Below the pieces are notes generated by a model. It was given only the letters and a program-made list of their open reading frames with translations. It was not told the DNA's origin and did not search any database. 64,000 bases of DNA from an uncultured Porphyromonadaceae bacterium (lineage in GTDB: Bacteria > Bacteroidota > Bacteroidia > Bacteroidales > Muribaculaceae): NCBI GenBank assembly GCA_900544305.1, contig UQUV01000012.1, forward strand, positions 6,666 through 70,665, given 5' to 3'. Both the position numbers and the translations under genes were made by a program. Each line of letters begins with the position of its first letter. Within the stretch, counting starts at the first letter, position 1. Shown here piece after piece: positions 27,733-34,598 of the stretch.

Positions 27733-27777
27733 TCCTATATTCTACAAATATAGGAAAAAGTTTCCAAAATAGGAAAC
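27733..27777 (-). promoter_or_regulatory. Promoter and twin operators of the XRE-DUF3990-DUF3791 operon
   Basis: Palindrome 1 is TCCTATAT (27733-27740) with ATATAGGA (27748-27755). Palindrome 2 is GTTTCC (27760-27765) with GGAAAC (27772-27777). A minus-strand -7 box TATATTTG (27752-27745) lies inside palindrome 1. A repressor bound there would block the promoter, as expected for autoregulation. Confidence 0.65.
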
Positions 27778-27938
27778 AGTAGAATGTTAATATTACATTA
27801 TTTATTCTGTTTCACATATATGCATAGCAATAAAGCCAAACAAAAGGAAAAAGAAAAGAATCCGTCTAATTTTTTATCCGACAGACAATATCCTCGGCGG
27901 CGGTTTCACGCTAAAATGCAGAAAAAAAGCGTAAAAGG

Positions 27939-27969
27939 TTGATAATTCAATAATTTGTTTGTATCTTTG
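27939..27969 (+). promoter_or_regulatory. Promoter of the DUF177-rpmF operon
   Basis: TTG (27939-27941), 20 nt, then TATCTTTG (27962-27969). The predicted transcript start is near 27976, which supports the TTG start codon at 27992. Confidence 0.75.
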
Positions 27970-27991
27970 TGCCGTTTTAACGGAGCGAATT

Positions 27992-28528
27992 TTGGGAGGA
28001 TTGACAACTTACAAATTAGCCCTAAAGGGTATGCCTGCTGGTAATCAGCAGTTTAGCTACCTCGTCGATACCGAGTTTTTCAGTAAAATGGAAAGCGCGG
28101 ATATTCACGCGGGTAAGGTTTCTGTCGAGCTGAACGTAAAACATGACGGTGATATTTTTGACCTTTCATTCAAAATGAACGGCGAAATCATCATCAGTTG
28201 CGACCGCTGCCTCGACGATATGCCGCTAAATGTCGACACCGACTATCACCTTGTTGTGAAGTACGGAGAAGAATACAACGACGAAAGCGACGAAACGCTA
28301 ATCATTCCGGAATCATACAACGACCTGGACTTGTCGTCGATTATCTACGACACCATCGCGCTGACCATTCCGCTGAAACACATTCACCCGGAAGGAGAAT
28401 GCAACGCCGAGATGACGGCACAGCTCAACCAGCACCTGGCCTCCATTTCCGACAGTGAATCGGATAGCGAAGAAGTAAAAACTGATCCTCGATGGGATGC
28501 ATTGAGGAGCTTATTAGATAACAAATAA
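27992..28528 (+). CDS. DUF177 / YceD-family protein
   Basis: The start is set at TTG 27992 because the promoter -7 box lies at 27962-27969 and the resulting N-terminus MGGLTTYKLALKGMPAG matches the family start. AACGGAG 5-10 nt upstream is a plausible ribosome-binding site. About 178 residues. It contains the conserved C-D-R-C-L pair (residues near 69-73) and an acidic C-terminus. In E. coli YceD affects 23S rRNA accumulation and sits before rpmF, as here. Confidence 0.88.
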   Translation: MGGLTTYKLALKGMPAGNQQFSYLVDTEFFSKMESADIHAGKVSVELNVKHDGDIFDLSFKMNGEIIISCDRCLDDMPLNVDTDYHLVVKYGEEYNDESDETLIIPESYNDLDLSSIIYDTIALTIPLKHIHPEGECNAEMTAQLNQHLASISDSESDSEEVKTDPRWDALRSLLDNK

Positions 28529-28542
28529 AAATAGATAAGAAA

Positions 28543-28728
28543 ATGGCACATCCTAAACGTAAACAATCTAAAACAAGAACAGCGAAGAGAAGAACTCACG
28601 ATAAAGCTGTAGCTCCTACATTGGCACTTTGCCCGAACTGCGGTGCATGGTATGTATATCACACAGTATGCGGCGAATGCGGTTACTATCGTGGAAAAGT
28701 AGCTATCGAGAAAAACGCAGCACTCTAA
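28543..28728 (+). CDS. rpmF: 50S ribosomal protein L32
   Basis: The 61-residue protein begins AHPKRKQSKTRTAKRRTHDK and has a zinc-ribbon with CPNCG and CGECG. It follows the DUF177 gene by 14 nt, the conserved order. Confidence 0.97.
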   Translation: MAHPKRKQSKTRTAKRRTHDKAVAPTLALCPNCGAWYVYHTVCGECGYYRGKVAIEKNAAL

Positions 28729-28760
28729 TCCGAAGGTTAAAGTCGCTGTGAAAAAAAGAT

Positions 28761-28784
28761 TGTCCTAAATACCAATTTAGGACA
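28761..28784 (+). promoter_or_regulatory. Palindrome in the rpmF-fabH spacer
   Basis: TGTCCTAAA and TTTAGGACA form a perfect 9-bp inverted repeat around a 6-nt centre. No T-run follows, so an operator or RNA hairpin is more likely than a terminator. It lies 30 nt before fabH. Confidence 0.45.
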
Positions 28785-28813
28785 TATTTGTTTAACAGAA
28801 TACCCTTTCTACA

Positions 28814-29800
28814 ATGTTTAGTGCAAGAATAACGGGAATAGCTTCTTATGTCCCGGACTACATATTGACCAACGACGAACTGTCGACAATGGTAGACACA
28901 AACGACGAATGGATCACCACACGCGTGGGCATCAAGGAACGTCGCATTCAAAAGGGTGAAGGCTTGGGTTCTTCCCACATGGGAGTTATCGCCGTAAACC
29001 GCCTGCTCGAAAACACCGGCTGCAAACCGGAAGATATCGACTTGGTGATTTGCGCCACTTCTAACCCTGACTACCGTTTCCCGTCTACAGCATCTATCAT
29101 TGTGCACCAATGCGGCTTGAGCAACAGCTACGCTTATGACATTCAGGCTGCCTGCGCAGGTTTCATCGTTACTCTTCAATCAGCTGCCGCATATATCCGC
29201 AGCGGTATGTACAAGAAGGTAATCGTGGTTGCTGCCGAAATGATGTCAAGTATGACAAACTACGAAGACCGTACAACTTGTCCGCTCTTCGGTGATGCCG
29301 CTGCAGCCGTTCTGGTTGAGCCGACAGAAGAACCGAACGTGGGAGTTATCGACGGTATCTTCCATGTGAACGGAGAAGGACTGCCTCATCTGGTGATGAA
29401 AGCAGGCGGTTCAGCTCATCCGGCAACTCAGGAAACCGTAGCCAACCGCGAACACTTCGTTTACCAAGAAGGCCGCGCCGTGTACAAGCACGCTGTAACT
29501 GACATGCTTACATCGTCGCAAGATGTAATGAAACGCAACAATCTGACGGTTGACGACATCGACTGGTTCGTTCCTCATCAGGCAAACTTGCGTATCATTG
29601 AAGCTGTGGGCGACCGCCTCGGCATCAATCCAGACAAAGTGCTCGTAAACATCCAATATCGCGGTAACACGAGTGCAGCATCTATTCCTTTGTGTCTCGA
29701 CGAGAACAAGGACAAGCTGAAGAAAGGCGACAAGATTGTGCTTACAGCCTTCGGAGCCGGCTTCACTTGGGGTGCAATGTACATTGTTTGGGACATCTAA
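28814..29800 (+). CDS. fabH: 3-oxoacyl-ACP synthase III
   Basis: The 328-residue FabH starts fatty acid synthesis by condensing acetyl-CoA with malonyl-ACP. The catalytic triad is present: Cys in DIQAACAGFIVTLQSA (near residue 113), His in WFVPHQANLRI (near residue 255) and Asn in NIQYRGNTSAASIPL (near residue 285). It lies in the conserved Bacteroidetes cluster between rpmF and era. plsX, often in this position elsewhere, is absent. Confidence 0.97.
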   Translation: MFSARITGIASYVPDYILTNDELSTMVDTNDEWITTRVGIKERRIQKGEGLGSSHMGVIAVNRLLENTGCKPEDIDLVICATSNPDYRFPSTASIIVHQCGLSNSYAYDIQAACAGFIVTLQSAAAYIRSGMYKKVIVVAAEMMSSMTNYEDRTTCPLFGDAAAAVLVEPTEEPNVGVIDGIFHVNGEGLPHLVMKAGGSAHPATQETVANREHFVYQEGRAVYKHAVTDMLTSSQDVMKRNNLTVDDIDWFVPHQANLRIIEAVGDRLGINPDKVLVNIQYRGNTSAASIPLCLDENKDKLKKGDKIVLTAFGAGFTWGAMYIVWDI

Positions 29801-29836
29801 CCGACACCTATATAAAGGAACAGCATAGACAATCGT

Positions 29837-29917
29837 GCGGGACACGGCACAAGAATCCGCCGGAAGCCGAACTTTCAGCCTCCGGAATGTGCGGAATTTT
29901 CTTGTACCGTTTCCCGC
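29837..29917. other. Long imperfect hairpin between fabH and era
   Basis: GCGGGA-ca-CGG-c-ACAAGAA pairs with TTCTTGT-a-CCG-tt-TCCCGC, and an inner AAT-CCGC / GCGG-a-ATT and CCGGA / TCCGG continue the stem, so about 80 nt fold into one rod. There is no proper T-run. It may be a transcript-stabilising or processing structure. Confidence 0.55.
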
Positions 29918-29965
29918 TTTGTTATCTTACATCAACTCTATTTTTAAACGCTCACTGAACAAATT

Positions 29966-30847
29966 ATGCACAAAGCCGGTTTTGTAAACATAGTCGGAAA
30001 CCCGAACGTCGGAAAGTCGACGCTGATGAACAACCTCGTTGGCGAACGTATTTCCATCATCACATCCAAGGCACAGACAACACGCCACCGCATTCTGGGA
30101 ATTGTCAACACGGACGACTACCAAATCGTATTCTCCGACACCCCGGGCGTACTGAAGCCGAAATACAAGCTGCAGGAAAGCATGCTCAACTTCTCGGAAA
30201 GCGCGCTGACTGATGCCGACGTTCTACTGTATGTGACCGACGTGGTGGAAGACGCGACGAAACACCTCGACTTCATCGAGAAGGTAGCGAAGGAAAAGGT
30301 GCCCGTACTGCTCGTCATCAACAAAATCGACCTGCTGAAAGGCAATGCCGACCTGGAACAGAAAATGCAGCTATGGCAGAAATACCTGCCGAACGCCGAA
30401 CTTTTCCCGCTCTCGGCAAAGGAGAATTTCAACGTTGCCAACCTGATGAAGCGCATCGTGGAACTGCTGCCCGACTCTCCGCCCTACTTCGGCAAGGATG
30501 CACTCACCGACAAGCCGGCACGCTTTTTTGTGACAGAAATCATTCGTGAGAAAATCCTGCTCGAATACGACAAGGAAGTGCCCTATGCTACCGAAGTGCT
30601 TGTTGAAAAGTACGACGAAAGCAACGATGCCATCCACATCATGGCGGTTGTCTACGTGGAACGCGACAGCCAGAAAGGCATCATCATCGGCAAAGGCGGT
30701 GCAAAGCTCAAACGTGTGGGCATCGCTGCACGCCGCGACATCGAAACGTTCTTCGGGAAACGCGTGTTCCTGGAAATTTTCGTAAAAGTGGAGAAGGACT
30801 GGCGCAACCGCGAGAACAAGCTCCGCTCGTTCGGATATATTGAATAA
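29966..30847 (+). CDS. era: GTPase Era
   Basis: The 293-residue Era binds 16S rRNA during 30S assembly. [17 protein letters not shown] (G1) is at residue 11 onward, then DTPGVLKPKY (G3) and NKIDLL (G4). The C-terminal KH domain has VVYVERDSQKGIIIGKGGAKLKRVG. It is followed by der after 42 nt, probably as one operon. Confidence 0.97.
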   Translation: MHKAGFVNIVGNPNVGKSTLMNNLVGERISIITSKAQTTRHRILGIVNTDDYQIVFSDTPGVLKPKYKLQESMLNFSESALTDADVLLYVTDVVEDATKHLDFIEKVAKEKVPVLLVINKIDLLKGNADLEQKMQLWQKYLPNAELFPLSAKENFNVANLMKRIVELLPDSPPYFGKDALTDKPARFFVTEIIREKILLEYDKEVPYATEVLVEKYDESNDAIHIMAVVYVERDSQKGIIIGKGGAKLKRVGIAARRDIETFFGKRVFLEIFVKVEKDWRNRENKLRSFGYIE

Positions 30848-30889
30848 CAGTTAGTAATTTAGAAAAACAAAAATATAATTCAGAAAGAT

Positions 30890-32206
30890 ATGGGAAGATT
30901 AGTAGCCATCGTCGGACGGCCGAATGTAGGCAAGTCAACGCTGTTCAACCGCTTGACGCAGACTCGTACAGCCATCGTCGACGACACTTCGGGCACAACC
31001 CGCGACCGCCAGTACGGTAAAGTGGACTGGTGCGGACAAGAGTTTTCCATCGTCGATACGGGCGGTTGGGTAGTCAACTCTGAAGACATATTTGAAGGTG
31101 AAATCAACAAGCAGGTATCCATCGCCATCGAAGAGGCCGACGTGATTCTTTTCGTTGTCGACGTGATGAACGGCGTTACCGACCTCGACGACAGCGTGGC
31201 AGCTATCCTGCGCCGCGCGAAAAAGCCGGTAATCCTCATCGCCAACAAGGCCGACTCCAACGAATGGATCTACAACTCGGCTGAATTCTATTCACTCGGA
31301 TTGGGCGACCCGTTCTGCGTTTCAGCAGTCAACGGCTCGGGAACTGGAGACCTTCTTGACGAAATAATGAAACGCTTCCCGGAAAAGGAAGAGGAAGAAG
31401 AGCAACTGGAAGAAATTCCGCGCTTCGCCATCGTAGGACGCCCGAATGCAGGAAAGTCGTCCATCATCAACGCCTTTATCGGTGAAGAACGCAACATCGT
31501 GACGAACATTGCCGGCACGACACGCGACAGCATCTACACGCGCTACAACAAGTTCGGCTTCGACTTCTATCTGGTGGACACTGCCGGTATCCGCAAGAAG
31601 ACAAAGGTGAACGAGGATATTGAGTACTACTCTGTTATCCGAAGCATCCGTGCCATTGAAAATTCCGACGTTTGTATCCTGATGATTGATGCCACTCGCG
31701 GTATCGAAGGCCAGGACAGCAACATCTTCTCGCTCATCCAGAAGAACCGCAAGGGACTCGTGGTATGTGTCAACAAGTGGGACCTCGTGGAGGACAAGAG
31801 CCAGGCAGCCATCAAGCACTTCGAGGCAGCCATCCGCGACCGCTTCGCACCGTTTACCGACTTCCCCATCATCTTCGGTTCGGCACTGACAAAGCAACGC
31901 ATCTACAAAGTGCTGGAAACGGCCGTTGAGGTTTATAACAACCGCAACCGCATCGTTCCGACATCGGCACTCAACAACTATATGCAGGAAATGATTGCCG
32001 CATATCCGCCTCCAGCGAACAAGGGCAAGTATGTGAAAATCAAATATATCACAATGTTGAAAGGCTCAAAGATTCCTACATTCATCTTCTTCTGCAATCT
32101 TCCGCAGTGGGTGAAAGAACCCTATCGCCGCTACCTTGAAAACAAGATTCGCGAACAGTGGGACTTCAGGGGAACACCAATCAACATCTTTATGCGCGAA
32201 AAGTAA
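30890..32206 (+). CDS. der: Ribosome-associated GTPase Der (EngA)
   Basis: The 438-residue protein has two tandem G domains: [14 protein letters not shown] at residue 8 and [17 protein letters not shown] near residue 182. Each has DTxG and NKxD motifs ([23 protein letters not shown]). A C-terminal KH-like domain ends [12 protein letters not shown]. It acts in 50S maturation. A terminator follows at once. Confidence 0.97.
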   Translation: MGRLVAIVGRPNVGKSTLFNRLTQTRTAIVDDTSGTTRDRQYGKVDWCGQEFSIVDTGGWVVNSEDIFEGEINKQVSIAIEEADVILFVVDVMNGVTDLDDSVAAILRRAKKPVILIANKADSNEWIYNSAEFYSLGLGDPFCVSAVNGSGTGDLLDEIMKRFPEKEEEEEQLEEIPRFAIVGRPNAGKSSIINAFIGEERNIVTNIAGTTRDSIYTRYNKFGFDFYLVDTAGIRKKTKVNEDIEYYSVIRSIRAIENSDVCILMIDATRGIEGQDSNIFSLIQKNRKGLVVCVNKWDLVEDKSQAAIKHFEAAIRDRFAPFTDFPIIFGSALTKQRIYKVLETAVEVYNNRNRIVPTSALNNYMQEMIAAYPPPANKGKYVKIKYITMLKGSKIPTFIFFCNLPQWVKEPYRRYLENKIREQWDFRGTPINIFMREK

Positions 32207-32222
32207 TAACCCATTATACACG

Positions 32223-32252
32223 AAGCTCCGCCGACTCCGACGGAGCTTTTTT
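32223..32252 (+). terminator. Terminator after der
   Basis: AAGCTCCG (32223-32230) and CGGAGCTT (32241-32248) form the stem, with T6 following. Confidence 0.9.
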
Positions 32253-32269
32253 AATATTCAATACATACT

Positions 32270-32641
32270 ATGAAAAAATTGTTTCTTTTTGCATCGGCAA
32301 TTCTCGCCCTTTCTGCCTGCTCGCAGAAAGAAGCGGCTCAGACAGCCGCACCGGTAGCCGAAACCGACTCCACCTACACCGTCAGCGGTCAACTGGTAAT
32401 TGCCCATGAAGTACGGGCGTTCACAGCCGACGGCGACACAACGGAGCAATGGATTATTGACAAAAGCGGAAAGCTCATCAGCGACTACCGCTCGCTCACC
32501 GGTGACGGAGTGGAAAAAGCCACCCCTGTCAAAGCCGTACTGAAAGTGAAGAATCTCGGCAAACTCGACGATGGTTTCGCCGCCGACTACGACAATGCGC
32601 TGGAAGTAGTGGAAATCGTCTCCCTCCAGCCGTTGGAATAA
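32270..32641 (+). CDS. Small lipoprotein, unknown function
   Basis: The 123-residue protein has a lipoprotein signal ending in the lipobox L-S-A-C (Cys 17). After a Gln/Ala/Pro-rich linker the domain begins DSTYTVSGQLVIAHEVRAFTADGD and looks all-beta, with a Glu-Gln-Trp strand and a C-terminal VVEIVSLQPLE. It loosely resembles NlpE-type small beta domains, but there is no CxxC. It sits alone between two terminators. Confidence 0.7.
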   Translation: MKKLFLFASAILALSACSQKEAAQTAAPVAETDSTYTVSGQLVIAHEVRAFTADGDTTEQWIIDKSGKLISDYRSLTGDGVEKATPVKAVLKVKNLGKLDDGFAADYDNALEVVEIVSLQPLE

Positions 32642-32653
32642 AAGCCCTGAACC

Positions 32654-32693
32654 AACAAATAAACCGCCATTTCTGGCGGTTTATTTGTTTACC
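32654..32693. terminator. Bidirectional terminator between convergent genes
   Basis: AACAAATAAACCGCC and GGCGGTTTATTTGTT form a perfect 15-bp stem with a 6-nt loop, with A and T runs on the flanks. It serves the lipoprotein (+) and WYL (-) genes. Confidence 0.95.
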
Positions 32694-32699
32694 TAATAA

Positions 32700-33599
32700 T
32701 TACCCCCTTGACACAATCACTTCCGCGTGCCATCGGACTTCGTCACGGACATGCTTCGGCGACAGCACTTCCACTTCACAACCATGCGAAAGGATTTCCT
32801 GCACAAAGTCGTATGTCGGCGACAGATAGTAGCGAAAAACGGAATACTCGTCCGCATTCTCGATTTCTTCCTGGGAATGGTGCAGCGGTAGGGTTCTGAA
32901 ATATTTACGCTGTGTGCCGTACACTTTCAAATCGACAAACTCCGGCGGACAACTGTCTTGCGAAATGATTCCAAACGAGTTGTAGAAATAGTCTTCCGGA
33001 CTGAATGTTTTAGGCATCGAGAATGTTTTTTCTGTTTGTCGCAGTTCCCGAATCCTGTCCAAAGCATAAATCCGCAGCGTATCCCTACCGATATTTCTTG
33101 CCAGCAAATACCACCGCTGCCTGAAAATTTTAACAAGATAAGGCTCAACCTCTACCACGTATTCGTCCTGACGCCAGAAACTTTTATATTTCAATTCCAC
33201 CGCCAGCCCGTCGCGCATGGCTTCAATCAGCGGAGTCAGAAATTTTTGTCCGGAAGGAATCTGCTCAAACACGATTCTCCGTTTCAAGTGGTGGCTTTCG
33301 TTGATAAGGTTGTTCACTGCAAACGTATTGAGTAACCAAGCCCTGACACCGCCCTTTTCCATATCGTCGGCATTCTCAATATAGTATTTGTATCCGTCGC
33401 GTCTATGGCATACGATATTGATATCAAACATCTCCTCAATAGCCCTACGATGGTTGTGGAAGGTTTTCAAAGGCAATTCCATACCCTCACTCATGTTGTT
33501 TCTCAACCACTTTGCATTGATTTCCTCAAACGTAATACCATTTGCCCGATATATGGTGTCAACCAGCCATATATATCTGTTAAATAAATCGCTCGCCAT
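32700..33599 (-). CDS. WYL-domain transcriptional regulator
   Basis: A 299-residue regulator. An N-terminal winged-helix-like region (residues 1-75, with FHNHRRAIEEMF) is followed by a WYL domain (about 140-215: YLVKIFRQRWYLLARNIGRDTLRIYALDRI, with the R-W-Y-L-L core). The C-terminal WCX extension has PTYDFVQEILSHGCEVEVL. WYL proteins bind ligands, often nucleic acid fragments, and several control defence operons. It diverges from the candidate structured RNA whose promoter begins 178 nt upstream of its start. Confidence 0.88.
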   Translation of the reverse strand: MASDLFNRYIWLVDTIYRANGITFEEINAKWLRNNMSEGMELPLKTFHNHRRAIEEMFDINIVCHRRDGYKYYIENADDMEKGGVRAWLLNTFAVNNLINESHHLKRRIVFEQIPSGQKFLTPLIEAMRDGLAVELKYKSFWRQDEYVVEVEPYLVKIFRQRWYLLARNIGRDTLRIYALDRIRELRQTEKTFSMPKTFSPEDYFYNSFGIISQDSCPPEFVDLKVYGTQRKYFRTLPLHHSQEEIENADEYSVFRYYLSPTYDFVQEILSHGCEVEVLSPKHVRDEVRWHAEVIVSRG

Positions 33600-33776
33600 A
33601 GTTTATCTTTTTTTTCTGCGGTAAAGGTAGCAGCAACATGTGCCATTTTTTGACGCACGCTATAAAAATTGCAACAATTTCACCGTCTGTCCCAAAAAAC
33701 AGTTCCGTCTGTCATAAAGATTTTCCCCATTTCAACAACCGTTTAGCCATCAAAGGTTAAAATTTTTCAATAAATA

Positions 33777-33808
33777 TTTGGAAGTTTCAAAAATTATTCC
33801 TAATTTTG
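33777..33808 (+). promoter_or_regulatory. Promoter of the candidate large RNA
   Basis: TTTG (33777-33780), exactly 20 nt, then TAATTTTG (33801-33808). This is a full match to the Bacteroidetes consensus. The predicted transcript start is near 33815. Confidence 0.75.
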
Positions 33809-33814
33809 AGTTTG

Positions 33815-34533
33815 GAATAAAATCCGCAGCAACTATAAAAAAGCGGGAAATTTAGAATTCCGTATACTAAAAAGAAACACAACTAAAAATTTACAGCCAA
33901 AAAAAGGAATTAATCCCCAACAAGTAATGAGAAAAGATATGGCCGCACAACGGTCATAGAATGTGTTTGCCCTTTTCCGAACCTCGGAACTTCGACCTTA
34001 CTGTCGTCGCTTGATTGCCGTACGTCCGACCTTGAACTCACGGCAGGATTCGAACGCCGCCTCACGGCTGCCAAGAAATAGAGTGACCGACTTTCCTCAA
34101 GGTAACGAACATGATTTCCTATCCAGTTTAACAGCGCATCTGCTTTCGCCCACGGAAGCGGAACAGGGACTGATACCCCCAAGCGTAAACGCTCTTTGAC
34201 ATTCTGCGGCTGAAGAGCTTATACCTCTCAGCCATACCCTACCCCCTCCATTCGGGACCTCAGCTTCCGACACCCGGAATGTATCGTCAATCCCGGACAG
34301 ACTTCTGTCCGGCAACCGCGAACTGTCCGCAGGCGTATGCCGACGGCCCACGTCCGCCGTGCACGCCTTCACCATAAATCAAAAGAAACACCGGAGACTC
34401 TTTTTTCATCGAAAAAACACGCACCTCCGGCAACGTTAGGTTGGACGTAGCTCTTCGTGAGCTTCTGTACGCGTAGGGAAATGTACAGGCTGGATGCGTG
34501 TGTCAATGCTCCCACGTCGGGAGCATTGATTTT
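33815..34533 (+). ncRNA. Candidate large structured non-coding RNA (about 720 nt)
   Basis: Between a consensus promoter and an 11-bp terminator lies about 720 nt with no credible ORF. The first 120 nt are A-rich. The rest folds locally into many stems: ATGGCCG/CGGTCAT (33939-33957), a TGCCGT/ACGGCA pair near 34016-34044, GGCTG-a-AGAG/CTCT-CAGCC (34208-34233), CATTCGGG/CCCgGAATG (34249-34281), CCGGACAG/CTGTCCGG (34293-34312), CCGGAG/CTCCGG enclosing T6/A6 (34391-34430), AGCTC/GAGCT (34449-34463) and CTGTAC/GTACAG (34465-34488). It does not show RNase P, tmRNA, 6S or SRP signatures. A decayed gene is the alternative. Strand choice rests on the promoter and terminator. Confidence 0.55.
34503..34533 (+). 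terminator. Terminator of the candidate large RNA
   Basis: TCAATGCTCCC and GGGAGCATTGA form a perfect 11-bp stem with a 5-nt loop, followed by four T. It ends 66 nt before the AAA+ gene. Confidence 0.8.
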
Positions 34534-34598
34534 CATCCAAACCCCACATTTACCCCACATTCTTTCATTTGATTCACAAACTTTAATCCTACATTTCT

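Noticed and set aside
34040..34070. T-loop-like TTCGAATCC on the minus strand, suggesting tRNA or tmRNA
   Set aside because: The flanking bases do not form a T-stem and no acceptor arm or tag-reading frame is present.
34089..34098. Minus-strand GAGGAAAGTC, the conserved 5' element of RNase P RNA
   Set aside because: No matching 3' element (ACAGAA, CCCGGCUUA) or GGUAAGAGC segment exists on that strand, and promoter and terminator support the plus strand.
33910..34375. Short ORFs within the candidate large RNA
   Set aside because: They lack ribosome-binding sites and protein-like composition, and they cross the hairpins.
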